A stretch of DNA of 64,000 nt from Silene latifolia (Eukaryota; Streptophyta; Magnoliopsida; Caryophyllales; Caryophyllaceae): NCBI RefSeq assembly GCF_048544455.1, contig NC_133530.1:17351748-17415747 (forward strand), written 5' to 3'. Below are positions 23,357 to 36,900 of this stretch, in pieces; within the stretch, counting starts at the first letter, position 1, and every line of letters starts with the position of its first letter. The translations under genes and the position numbers were made by a program. The notes below the pieces were generated by a model. The model did no database searches. It was not told the DNA's origin and saw nothing but the letters and a program-made list of their open reading frames with translations.

Positions 23357-23597
23357 TGTAAAGAATAAGAGAGGTTGTGAATATTTGTTTGTGATTAATT
23401 GATTGAAACTAATGTACAGGATACATGTTTTTATACATATAAATGACTAGAGCTAGGTTACTATAATCATGGAACTAACAGCTACAAGTTAGGGGAAGGG
23501 ATAACTAACATGTGCTAAATAAAACTAACTAAAAACAAGTAGCTATATTATAGGAGGAAGACTAGGCTTCCGTTGAGCTGCGGTTGTTTGTTCAACA
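23357..23597 (-). repeat. 5' LTR of copia-2
   Basis: 241 bp, one visible difference from 11541-11781, followed by the target duplication GTAAT (23598-23602). Confidence 0.95.
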
Positions 23598-23602
23598 GTA
23601 AT

Positions 23603-24907
23603 GTAGACATGTAGTTTTGTGCCTATTTGTTGGAAGAGGACTAGGTGTACAAACTTGTACCATGTACATAACTAATCCACTCTCGTACCACTGTAGATTT
23701 TATGTCTCATTTTGTATCTCATCACTTCTTCTATTGACACATAAACACTTTGATATATATCATTACCATTTTTATTATCGTATGCGTGATGTGAAAAGAT
23801 CTTAAGGTGGTAAGGCACAAAATGAGACATAAAAGTGGGACAGGTGATCTTGACTGTTCTCGTATCTATTATCGACTCATGTCAAGTTGTTGATAAGACT
23901 CGACAATTTCCTTGTTTGGAGGAGTGACCAATCCATGGCGGTTCCTAAAATGCAGTTCATAGATTATACATCTTAGGTAGTAGCTCTTATTGTTTATTTT
24001 CTGAGTTTTATTTTAAAGTTTTTGAGTTTTGTTTTAGTATAAAGTTTTTGAGCATATTTACTAAAACATTACACTAAAAAAATTTAATATTGCTCAAAAA
24101 GTATATTTATAAATGGTAATATGCTCAGAAAAATTGTGTATATGCTAAAAAACTACAAGGTAGGTTGGGCCCAAAAACAGGGTTCTTATTATATGAACGT
24201 ACAAAACTCGTGAAAATCGTTATATTATTTGTCAAAACTCTCAAAAATTATGTAGTATAGCTACTCATTACTCACAGACCCACAGTTCTCACCAACTTTG
24301 TAAATCTAACGAGAAAAATCTTACCATCTCAAATTTACTCCATATCATATAATCGGATTTATTTGCAAAAAAAAACAATATATAGCCGGATTTATAGAAT
24401 GCAGTAAATATCGTAAATAAGTAAAAATAAATGAAATCAATAAAATTGCAAAAATAAAATAAGATCTTGATAAACTAGTCAAACAATCCATATTCCATAT
24501 TGGTGTTCTTGACCAAATTAGATCCCAATTATCAATTTTCGCCATCAATTTTAACATTTGAACTCACTTACGATTCAACTTAATCTTGATTACACTCTAA
24601 TTCTAACAAAAATCGAAACTTTTTGAGGTTTTGATCTGGGCAAAATGCTGTAAATTTCATACATTCTGATAAATTCCTGAAAATCCCAGGTACCAAATTT
24701 GCTTATTTCCATGCTTGTAATTCTGTAATTTCTTTCATTAAACTGCTTAATGTTATAATTATAGCTTACCCAGAAAGCAAAGCATCGATCTTGATCTTTA
24801 TTACTTATTGTGCTGATATCTATACTTAATTTTATGTTTAGGGTTTGAGTGATGCAGCTGTAATACTGTAGATTTCAATGAAAATTGAGCTTGATCAGTG
24901 AGAATTC
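23603..24907. other. Intergenic region and SAC9 promoter/leader
   Basis: AT-rich. 23950-24170 resembles the AT-rich repeat at 40550-40920: both have repeated TTTTTGAG motifs and an AGATGTATAATC-type end. The SAC9 5' leader probably lies in about 24650-24907, but no start site can be fixed from sequence. Confidence 0.45.
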
Positions 24908-27900
24908 ATGGAATCACGAGGTGGGTTGTTGCTGCATTTCTTGTTTATTGTTCAGTTAGTTCATGTTTGTTATTCAGATCGATTCAGTTCAGTTCCGATA
25001 GTTTTGGTCCAAAAGAAGAACACCCTAGTCAGCGGTGGAGCTAGCAGGGGTGCTTGCCTGCGCTGAAAAATGAAATTTTCGAGATTTTTAGTTAAAAGAT
25101 TAGAATTTATTTGAGTTTACCTTGTGGCATTATTCGTTCACCCCCCCTAAGTGAAAAATTGGGCTTTGCCAATGACCTTAGTTGTGTTGTGGTTAAGCTA
25201 ATTGGATCGGTATTTCGTCCAAGTATTGTGTTTGTTGGATGATGGTGATCATTATGATGGCAATGTAATGTTTTTTGTGGTAGCCGGTAGGAATAGGAAC
25301 ATTAATGTTTTGTAAGTTTGTTAGTACAGGTCTGAACATATCTTGTAATCTGATTGAAAGAGTTTATCAATCGGAGGTGTCTTCCTGTTTTTTTTTTTAA
25401 GGAGCGCCACGATTAGAGGCAAGAATTGAGGAGAAAAGGATCTTCTATGGCGGATTTGTTTATTTTTTAATGGTGTTTCTCATGTATGAAAGTTAGAACA
25501 TTGAGGGGTTGCTTCAATTCATGGTAATTCGTACGCAGTAGTGGAGGAGAAATAAAAAGGAAAGTAGGAGGTATGGTGGATAGAGGAAGGGCATGAAGAT
25601 AGGCTAGCTAGGTACCCTAGGGCCTAGGACAATAGTGCCTTAATTCTCTCTTCACCACTTCTTATCTTCCATTTACCACCGTCATTTTTGTCATTTTCTC
25701 CTTTATTCTAAGCTCCATTACCCCGTAACAATTCCCTTCAGTACAGCAAGCCCTTAACGTCATCGATTGGACCGTTTTGGTATGCTTAATCCCTCGCGTT
25801 TAGTGTATTAGATTTCTGTTACCCCCTAAAGCATAGCGGTATATTATATGCCACTTTCTTTTAACAGTTGGAATTTTGTTTCTTGTGTTCATTTCTCTCT
25901 GATATGTGTGTTCATGACTTCACTAATTTATGCATGGCTTCTTTTGTTATTGAAGGTGGTGGTGGTTTTCGGGATACATCTGCAGTTGTTCTTACCTTGG
26001 ATTCTGACGAAGTATATATTATTGTTAGCCTGTACTCAAGAACTGACACCCAAGTAATTTACGTTGATCCTACCACTGGAGCTCTTCGGTATTCTGGGAA
26101 GTTCGGGGTTGATGTTTTCAAGTCTGATCGTGAAGCTGTAAATTTTATCACAAATGGCTCAAAATGGCTGTGCAAGAGTACAATATATGCCAAGGCAATC
26201 TTAGGTTATGCTGCCCTAGGAAATTTTGGATTACTTCTGGTTGCTACTAAAGTGGCTGCTACCATTCCAAATCTGCCTGGTGGAGGTTGCGTTTATACTG
26301 TGGTGGAGAGTCAATGGATTAAAATCCCATTGCAAAATCCTCAAGCAGTTGGGAAAGGAGAAGCAAATAACATACAAGAATTACCCTTGCTTAACATCGA
26401 TGGGAAGCATTACTTCTGTGAGACAAGGGACATAAGTAGGCCTTTTCCTAGTCGGATGCCCCTCGATCAGCCGGATGATGAATTTGTTTGGAATGGTTGG
26501 CTGTCTTCTCGTTTTAAGAGCATTGGACTTCCGCAGCACTGTGTCATTCTCTTACAGGTTTATAATTCATATTCATATTTAATTCTATTCGTGTTGATCC
26601 CAAACTTCACTGAACATCCGTGACACATGTTTTTGTTGATATCGTGACCACAAAATTTTATAGTCTCAGCTTTAGGCTTCTGCCTCCAGGCTTTTTGTCC
26701 TTGTGATGGATTACTTTCTATCTAATATTTCTGGATGTAAGTTATTTTAGTTTGAGATTATTGTATATTAATAGTTTAATACTACTCTGTTAACATAATT
26801 TAATGGTGGCCTGAATTTTCAATATTTTGTTAAACAACCCTTGTTGCATGTGGTTAGGCTCTACGAGAGTGGCGGAGAATAGAGGCTGTTATGATGCAAA
26901 CGATTCCGTTTCCTCTTAAGAGAAGTAGGTCTCAAAGAAATATATTCATTTTTAAGTCTTTGAATGTGAATAAATGACACAGTTAGGGCATGTGTTCCTC
27001 CCCTTCTGACATATGAGAAAATAGCCAATAAATAACTTATTTTGCTCATAAAGTGCATTAAAATTATTGCGGTCGTTTGGTTTGCAAGGCAAAGTTATAT
27101 ACCTGAAGGCTACAGTTCAGATCTGCCCTGCATTCTTTTAGAATATCCACTACTAATATAGCCGTCAAATGAGTAGTGTTTCAGAGGTCTCACCATTTTT
27201 TTGGTTAATATGGTTTTGTTACAATACTGTAGTTTTCAATGTAGTTCATTTTCCAGCGTTCATATGCAAAAAGAATTATGTTCTGCATGGTGAAGGGAGG
27301 TGAAGAGTTGGACGTTGTTCATGGGGCTGGGCTTGACTATGTGTTTCATATATTTTTCAGTTTTTCTCAATGAATGTTCCTTTGTTTTTCTCTGTTTTTT
27401 TTGGGGTGAAGTTTTGCCCTCAGATTACTGTGAATTAATTTCTTTCTGGTTGAAAATATTTCTGTCTTTAGCTCACCAGTTCTAGTCTGCTGTTCTGATA
27501 TCCATTGCATGACCACTTTTTTCTTTACTTTTTTTTCTAATGGAGATATAGAATATATTTTCTTCATCAAAGGAGCAAAAGAGTACAAAGAGTCCTTATA
27601 TGCAAACACGACAAAGACAGCAATTTCATTGTATAATCGTAATTGAAATACCTTCTAAAAGCACCCGTTTCTTTGGACCACAAAGAATTTAGAGTAATGA
27701 CCCTTCTCCAAATATATTAGAAGAATGTCTAATCCCTGAAATATTCAAACTTCTGCCCAAGTCACTCAGCATTGCTATATAGCTGGTTCACTCACTTTCT
27801 ATTGAACCATAGGGATTTGCAGAGTGTCGAAGCTTTGGGGGTTTAGGCCAGCAAGAAGGTCTCGTTGCTCTCATTGCTCGTCGAAGCAGACTGCATCCTG

Positions 27901-30900
27901 GTACTCGATATTTGGCAAGGGGATTGAATTCATGTTTTGGCACAGGTAAGATCAAGCCGGTACAATTTTTTTCTACCTTTCAAATCCCTTACAAATTGGT
28001 TGTGATTAGGGCTCACGACATTGATTTAACTCTATGGCTACATCATTTAAACTTATACTAGTATTTACAATCGGCTAAGTTTGAATTATTCTAATGTTTT
28101 TTCAAGCAAATTATTATTTTCTGTTGTATAGATTCGATATAAACTTTGACCCAATCCTCGAATAAGGTTTTTGGACATAAAGCAGCTGCAGCATATTAAA
28201 TTTTTTGTCCCTCTGAGGCTCTGAATTTTAGTCGTGCACTGTGGTGTATAAATTTCTATTGCAACAAAAATGGGGATGGTTTTTAAAATATATGCTTGAT
28301 GGATTCTGCTTATTCCTTTCATTTGCCTATTACTGAGTATACAGTTTGTGAAGTAACTTCTTTCCTTGTTTTAGTGTTTTTGGTATCCTCTATTCGACTA
28401 TTAGTAGACGATTCTTCTCATATTGGGGCATACTAAATCTCTCAGGAAATGAAGTTGAATGTGAACAGCTTGTTTGGGTCCCTAAGAAAGCTAGCCAAAG
28501 TGTTGCTTTTAGTACATACGTTTGGCGGAGGGGCACAATCCCCATGTGGTGGGGTGCTGAACTAAAAATCACCGCAGCTGAGGCGGAGATATATGTTGCC
28601 GAGCACGATCCGTATAGGGGAAGTGCCGAATACTACCAACGGTTGAGCAAGCGATATGATGCTCGAAACTTTAATATGACGGGCGGTGGATCCCAGAAAA
28701 AGAACCCTCTAGTGCCCATTGTGTGCATGAACTTGCTAAGGAATGCAGAAGGAAAGTCAGAATGTATATTGGTTCATCATTTTGAGGAATCTGTAAATTT
28801 TATTCGGTCATCTGGGAAACTACCTTCTGCTAGAATCGTGTTAATCAATTACGATTGGCACGCAAGTGTTAAGTCTAACGGCGAGCAGAAAACAATTGAA
28901 GGACTTTGGAGACTCCTGAAAGGTCCCACAATTACCGTTGGCATTAGTGAAGGGGATTACTTACATTCACGTCAGCGCATAGGCAACTGTAGAGGTGAAG
29001 TCATTTGCACTGACGAGTACGAGGGTGCATTTTGCTTAAGATCACGACAAAATGGCGTTCTACGATTCAATTGTGCTGATTCTTTGGACAGGACAAATGC
29101 TGCTAGCTATTTTGGAGCTCTACAAGTTTTTGTAGAGCAATGTAGAAGACTGGGTATATCACTTGACAGTGATCTGGCATATGATGTTCGCTCTGCTGAT
29201 AGTGGATACACCGCCCCACTTCCACCAGGCTGGGAAAAAAGGTCTGACGCTGTTACGGGGAAGACGTATTTTATCGATCATAACACCAGAACTACTACAT
29301 GGCACCATCCATGCCCAGATAAACCATGGAAGAGATTTGATATGACTTTCGAGGAGTTTAAGAGGTCAACAATCTTATCACCTGTATCTATACTAGCAGA
29401 CATGTTCTTGGTTGCTGGGGATGTGCATGCAACACTTTACACTGGTTCTAAAGCTATGCATAGCCAGATACTCAGCATATTCAATGACGAAGGTGGCAAG
29501 TTTAAACAATTAGCCGCAGCACAAAACGTGAAAATAACTCTTCAGAGAAGATACAAGAACGCTGTTGTTGATAGTTCTCGCCAGAAGCAGCTAGAGATGT
29601 TCCTTGGGATGAGGCTCTTTAAGCACCTTCCATCAGCTGCCCTTTTTCCTTTGCATGTATGTGATGGCTTTGATGTTTTCATTTCAATGACTATTTGACA
29701 AAATGTTAGCTTTTATTGCAGTTGATTTCTTGTGATTATTATGTAGGTTTCTATTCCATGCACCTAATGCTTAGGATTATTATAATGAAACAAATATGTT
29801 TTGGTGATTAAATGGTGTTGAATTTCGCATTGCCAGGCTCATAATTTTTCACCTAATTATCCCTCTTCCTTTATGTTTGATACACTAATCCTTTCCCCCT
29901 TTATTCATTCCCAAACTTTTTCCCACTCATTTTACCCTCCACCCATCTTTCCAACATCACTAAGTTTGCCACGCACCTTAGTACAAAACCTTAGGCCCAA
30001 ATATTCTCGTATGTCCTCCATTACAATTGGTTGTTTATTCTTTTCAAAATCTTACTCGCATATTTTGGAACATGTAAACAACCTGATTGCATAGAGGAAG
30101 CATGAAGGAAAATTGATTGCTGCGGGATGTGGCTTGAGTGTGGTACATGATACTGGCGGCGAGAGGAAGTTGGAATGAAATGACGACCGCATGTTAGTGA
30201 TGTTAGTGGTTGATCATGCAGGTGATCCGGCTGTGTTTGTGGGTGGGGTGATTTTGGAGGTGTTTCGGTTAGGCCATGAGTGGTATCTTAATCTTGATTG
30301 TTATAGGCTCATAGCCATGAGTGGTTTTGCAATGGCTGTCTTGTACTTTGGGGCTTGGGCGTTAGGGCCATGTGGGGTCTTGGCAGAATGAATGATGGTA
30401 AAAGGAAGAAGATGAGCGGCAGAGCAATGAAGAGGAAAAGGAAGCGATCATTAATAGTTAGATTTTGTTAGATGTTGTGGGGTTAAGATTGCAATTGTAT
30501 TTACCTGTGTAGTTACTGAAAAAAAAAAAACTTGACTTTCAGATTCATGACACAAATTTAAGTAGTGTTAAGATTGCAATTGTATTAATTCATTAATATT
30601 CTACCAGATTCATGACACACAATTTAATATTGTGATTTGTTTTTTACTTGAGCTTCCAGACGTCTGTTAAATGTTTTTTTAAGTAGCATTAAGTTTATTT
30701 TTACTTTTTCTATTTTACCTCTCTTGCTGTCTTGTCAAGGTTCATCAGGTTTTGCCGTTGCATTTTCAAGAATTGCCACTTGTCTTAAAATTACATCCTT
30801 CAAAGTGCGCCATACCTTTGGAAACTGTAAAATGCTTTAGTTAAACTTTTTAACAGTCCCTTTAAGTACTGTAAATAAGAGCTCCAACTTCATTCGATGC

Positions 30901-33900
30901 ATGGGTCAAAGGACTTGTATTTCTGCATGTTCAATCCATCTATAATTTAGACCCTTGTTGTGCGTAAAAGACAAAGCAGGATCATGTTAATTCATTCACC
31001 AAGGCTGCGATTGACATAGATATTGCTTTGTGAGTTCACTGAATTGCTGTCTGACCTCAAGCTATGAGAGATGCATGTTGCAGGTTTCTGAATAATATAA
31101 TATAATTGAATTTTGATTTTTAAATTAATTCAAAATCTTGCTTATCTCAGGTGCTATCTCAACTGCCATCTTGCTTTCTTAAGCCTGTACCGCACATAAT
31201 TCCAAATTCTGACGACAGTGCTGGTCTGCTGAGTATCAGGAGAAAAGATTTGATTTGGGTATGTTAACTTTCTTGGAGTAGGACATTATTCTGGCCTTCA
31301 GTCAGTAGTCTCAGTACCTATTTTTTCTTTGTATCTATGTTGTCGTACTTGATTTGTGATCGTGAGGTCACGGGTTCAAGTCCTTGGAGCGACCTCTTGC
31401 CAAAAATGGCAAGGGAAGGCTTGCCCCAATTACACCCTTGTGGTGGGACCCTTCCCCGGACCCTCGCCAAGCGGGGACGCCATCGTGCACCGGCATGCCC
31501 TTTTTATGTTGTCGTACTTGATTTGTTGTTTTATGAGTAAACTTATCCTTGTTTTAAATCCGTATAGGTTTGTCCCCAGGCTGCGGATGTAGTAGAACTT
31601 TTCATATACCTCAGTGAACCGTGCCATGTTTGTCAAATTCTTCTCACTGTCTCGCATGGTGCTGATGATACAACTTATCCTTCTACAGTTGATGTTAGAA
31701 CAGGTCGAGACCTGGATGTACTTAAACTTGTCGTGGAGGTTAGTTTTCTCAATTTGCTTACTGTAACTCTGTTAGAGACTGGTCCATTTTTCTCCTCATT
31801 CTTTTATTTTTATTTTGGGGGAGGTGGAGAGAGGGTGATTGGAGGTAAAACAAACTTCACCTAGTTGGTAGTTTATCGCAGCTTATTTTCTCTGGCAGAG
31901 TAAGGTTTACTTTATAACCCTGTCTTTACTTTGCCCTTGACAAAGTCAGTTCTAGATTGTTAGTTTAACTTTTTTTTTTTTTTTGGTTAAAGATTGTTAG
32001 TTTAACTTTACTCCCTCTAACCTCTCATGTTTAAGAGTGTCAAGTGTGTGATGAAAACCATTGTGCACAACCATCACCCTACTCCTTCATTCCATCAATG
32101 GCGCAAATCGATCACTAGAACTAGCCCCTCACTGAAACCTAGAATGACCTTCTTCACTTTGACTTCTATTAACAGCCCCACAACCACCATACGACCTAAT
32201 CAGCCCCTACCCTTCCACAACGACAGCCAGGTTTACACAGTAATAATTTGAGCACTGCCATAGCAACCTCCTCTGCATGCATCGATGGTGAAGCTTTGGG
32301 CCTTTGCTGGTGGCTGAAGGCATTTCAAGTCAGTGGATGTGGTGGGAGAGGGCTTCCTCGTGTGCGCTGAAGGCGATATGAGCTCAGTGTTTATTAGTGA
32401 TGGATGGTGGAGGTTTGGCTATGGCGGGCTAGCTGGTTGAAGGAGGTGGTTGGTAGAAGCTATTGTGGATTGAGAAGCTGAAGGAGTTGTGAGAGAAGGT
32501 GTGAGGTCTTAATTAGGGGTAATTGACAAATTATTGGTAAGTGACAAACAATGGAACGGAAATTATTAACAAGGTCACCACTTGGAATGAGTAGAGTAGT
32601 TGACTTAGGGGGTATGAGGTACTGTTAAATGTTCCAGAAACGACAAGTAGCACGTAGAATTTGATAGCACATGTGCAAAAGGGCACTAAGGGGTGACATC
32701 CTTGTACCAAAGGATAGTGAGAAATTTAAGCTCTCAAGTCTCAAGCTGTCATGACTACTCTTATCTGTAAAATAGAACGGAAATTTCATCTTAGTAAATG
32801 TTTGGTTTTCTACCGAGTGAATGTTGTCTGGAAAGTGTTCTCTTTAGTGTTTCAAAACAAATTTTGGAACAGAAATGCAACGGGATCATATACTTGTATG
32901 ATGAGAATTAACAATAACGAGGTTATTTGAAATACATGGCAGCGGAATAAGAATAATAATTTCAGTACTAAAAAAGAAAAAAAGGAAACCTGAATCTTCC
33001 AACTCCAGATGGTCCGATTAATAGAAAAAACCCATTTTTAATTCTTTATGCCTCAACTGGTAATCTGGTATCAACACACTATGAATCAGGATATGTGAAT
33101 TTGTACGTCAGTAGTTGAGGTTAATCCCCCCCCCCCCCCCCCCCCCAAAGAGAAATTTACGGTATTCTCTAATAACGAAGGATGGCTGAAATTTTTCCCT
33201 TATATCTCTATGAATATGGCGGAGGAAGAGAATCCTAATCTACTTTAGGAACAGAGTCGTACTGCTCGTTATTAGGCCTTGAAACTGATTACTAATAATA
33301 ACACTTGACCTATCATGTGTGTGATCCTTTAGTCAGAGAGGCATTTCTAGGATATGGTGGATGGGGTGCATAAAAATTCTAACAATGAAAAATTCAGGTT
33401 GCACATAAAAATTTCTTAGATGACTGGGCGAAGTGTACGTAAAACAAATGGTAAAATAACATTGAATAAAAATTTGCTCCTACAAAGATTGAACCCATGG
33501 CCTTTATCTAAGATATAATATCCACAACCACTAGAACAACATAATTAATATGCTCCTTCATTGCACAAAAGTGTATTTGTTTCTTTAAAATGGTGGGTGC
33601 AGATGCACCCACTCTAGTCTGCACTCCGTTTTGACATTGGATAAATTTCAAGAGTGTTTGTAACATAATTTTATGGGTCATGTACGGTACTTGATACAGA
33701 GTACTTTTTTTTTTTCTGACATGTACGATGCGATATACTTGTTCAATCTGTATACAGAATCTTATTTCTCATTATGTATTGAACTTTTATACAGGGTGCT
33801 ACATTACCTCGCTGCGCAAAAGGAACGAACATTGTAATACCTTTACCTGGATCAGTTAGTTCAGAAGATATGGCTGTGACAGGCGCTGGTGCACGTCTTA

Positions 33901-36900
33901 GTGGTGCTGATGCTTCTAGTCTATCTTTGTTATATGATTTTGAGGAGTTGGAGGGGGAACTAGACTTCCTTACTCGCGTTGTCACTCTGACATTCTATCC
34001 TCCCGTTTCTGGAAATACTCCATTAACTCTCGGTGAGGTACATAACAGTTTTCAGCAAAATATAGATTACCTTTTTGTTGACTAATTGTGAACTTGCCAA
34101 GTTATAGGGCTTAGAATTTAATACATTCATTTCTCTCTTCTACTTCGACTCATATATGCTGGTGTTCTTGAGTTGGATACTATACTTGGACCATCTCTGT
34201 TTTGGGATTGTAATTTTGTCACTGAATAGCTGACACTCTGACACCCACCTGAATCTTGGCGCATGTGAGTGGGACTTGATTCGCCCAAGTCCGAGTAACA
34301 TAGATTTTTTTTTTTAAATGATCGGTCATAACTCATACATAATTTACCTAAGGTAGGAGCGAAATAGGCTAAGCTTATATGCTGAGATAATCCAAAGTAG
34401 AGTTGTGATTCTATCTACAGTGATAGGCTCACTATGGAATGGTGGGTAGCTTGGAATTGTCTGAATTGCTTTATAAAATGTCTTCAAGTGTTTGTCGGGC
34501 TTCGGTTGGCTTGAGTGAACACTTATTAAATTGGCTTCTATCATCAATTGCTACCCACGAAATTCTAAGAGTGACTTTAAATGAACACTTATTAACTTGG
34601 CTTCCAGTTGAATTTAGGGCTTTCATAATCATAACAAAACTTCAAGTGACTTTACTCTTCTAAATAATTATTGACTTCAACAGTATCTTTTTTTTTTATT
34701 TCTTTATTTCTTTCTTTTCTTTTTTTTTTTTTAGTGTAACTGCTAGTCAAGGTTATATTAGAGCATTTCATGGCCTCCGAATGTAATTTTTGCTCCTCTG
34801 TGTGCGTTTTATTGGTTAAGGGGAGGCATAGAGGAAGAAATTTTTATTTATTAGCTTCCAAGGAATACACATTTTTGTCGATTTGCTTATGCAAAATTTT
34901 TGAGAACCTTTATAACCTTCTTGCTCCTTCCTTGGCATGTCTTTTTGATTTTCCATCTTGTCTGTGTGTAAAGTATTCAAGCAACTGTATCAGATCCGCA
35001 AAAGTGAAATCTGACTTTTTGCTGGAAGGCGTTCTTGATTATACTCTTCACTGATCTATTGGTTTATACTGGATGAGTTCAGCCAGTAATGTCAATCTTG
35101 CTTTATGTATAAATTTAAGAATTTGGTCGACAGTTTATTATAAACTTAATCATAGCCACTTGAAGACTGAAGAGCAGATTATTTGGTTCCAGATAATAGC
35201 ACTGGGTGTATGACATTTTATGCTTTATTTTGGCCACCTATGTTTTTTTCTTTAATTCTTTTGATCTAATTTGAAGTCTTATACTCGCTACTTTGTTTGT
35301 GTGTTCTCCTCTTGTAGGTGGAGGTGCTTGGAGTGCCACTTCCTTGGAAAGGTATTTTCACAAATCAAGGGCACGGAGGAAGATTGTCTGAAAAGGCAAA
35401 GAAATTCCAGAAACAAACAAAAACCTTATTCTCAGGGCATTCTAGGACGTCTGGCGATGTTTCAGTGTCCAGTGTTAATGTGCAACCAACTGTGCATAAT
35501 TCTTTGTCCAACAATTGGTTAGACCTGCTGACAGGAGATGGGACGCATTCAGATCCAATCACTCAACCAGTGATTGAGAAGCTGGATAGTGACAACAAGG
35601 ATATACTTAGTTTTCTAGATAATCCATTGAGTGAGAGCTATGATAATAAAGATGGCTCTCAGTCCCCTTCATCTCTTGGTGGGCAATCATCTCAGAATGG
35701 GGCAAAACACTATATTGACTGGTTAAAGTCCCTGACTGGTGCTCAGATGGTATGTATCTATCATGTTTTTATTTTAATTTTTGCTTATAGTAGATTTTGA
35801 AAAAGAGAATGTTCACATACTATTAAAATAGTGAATTTTAAGCTCATCATTGGGTAGTGACTAGTGAACATACCTTTATTTCCTGCTTATTTTTTGTGCG
35901 TTCTGACTGCTCTTATTTTAAGTAATTTTATTATATTTCTTGTGGGAATCGAGATATCTAAAGAAAGAATATCCTATAACTTTAAGGTCAGTAGGACTAT
36001 GAATGTTTAGAAAGCGTTCACAAACACACAAAACAAAATCAATATCTCATTTTTCTGCATTTTTCTTGTAATGCAGATAAGGAAGCTAAATTTCATGGCA
36101 GCCATGAAGCTTGAAATTGAACGTCTCCGACTAAACCTGTCTGCTGCAGAAAGAGATAGGGCGCTGTTGGCAGTTGGCACAGACCCTGCTTCTATAAACC
36201 CTAATTTGTTGCTTGATGATCAGTATATTGTCAGATTGTGCAGAGTTGCAAATAGTCTTGCAATGGTTGGACAAGCAGCTCTTGAAGATAGAATTACTGC
36301 GTCTCTTGGTCTCGACGTAAGAGATGCTGACATAGTTGATTTCTGGAATGTTCCTGGTATTGGGGAGACGTGTAGCGGTGGGATCTGTGAGGTGCGTGTG
36401 GAAAGTGATAACTCGGTAAAAGCATCAGGGGAGTCCACAAAGGCATTGTATTTATGTTCTCAGTGTGGACGAAAAGTTTGTAAAGCTTGTTGTGTTGGAA
36501 GAGGAGCTCTTTTGCTTGCAAGTTACGGTACAAGGGGACCTTCAAGCTCTAATGGTGGTTCGGGACGTGGTGGGTCAAGCCACGGCAGCCAAGGCGATCT
36601 CTCTAGCAATAATAATTTTGTCACTTTGGATGGGGTCATGTGTAAACAATGCTGCAGTGATGTTGTGCTCGATGCGCTTGTGTTGGACTATGTCAGGGTC
36701 TTATTGAGTTCTCGAAGAAGTAGCCGCGTTGATAGCGCTGCGTTTACTGCATTAGACCTTGTTCTTGGATTTTCCTTGGACAATGCTATTGCTGACAGCT
36801 GTAGACCTTCAGGCAGTCTGGAACCAGATCAAAGTTTGGGAAAGTTGATCAATGGGGAAGAGTCACTTGCTGAGTTCCCGTCTGCAAGCTTTTTATATTC

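Larger units (their letters stand above)
11541..23597 (-). mobile_element. Complete Ty1/copia retrotransposon copia-2, interrupted by LARD-1
   Basis: It is bounded by two 241-bp LTRs (11541-11781 and 23357-23597) differing at one visible base (GGATGCATG against GGATACATG). It is flanked by a perfect 5-bp target duplication GTAAT (11536-11540 and 23598-23602). Transcription runs right to left: primer site next to the right LTR, gag, protease, integrase, reverse transcriptase, RNase H, polypurine tract, left LTR. The order IN before RT marks Ty1/copia. A second LTR element (14416-21720) sits in the integrase region. Stops and frameshifts make it non-autonomous, although near-identical LTRs say it inserted recently. 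Confidence 0.96.

Noticed and set aside
29873-30391. Two short plus-strand frames in SAC9 intron 4
   Set aside because: They lie in an intron, lack recognisable motifs and do not keep phase with the flanking exons.
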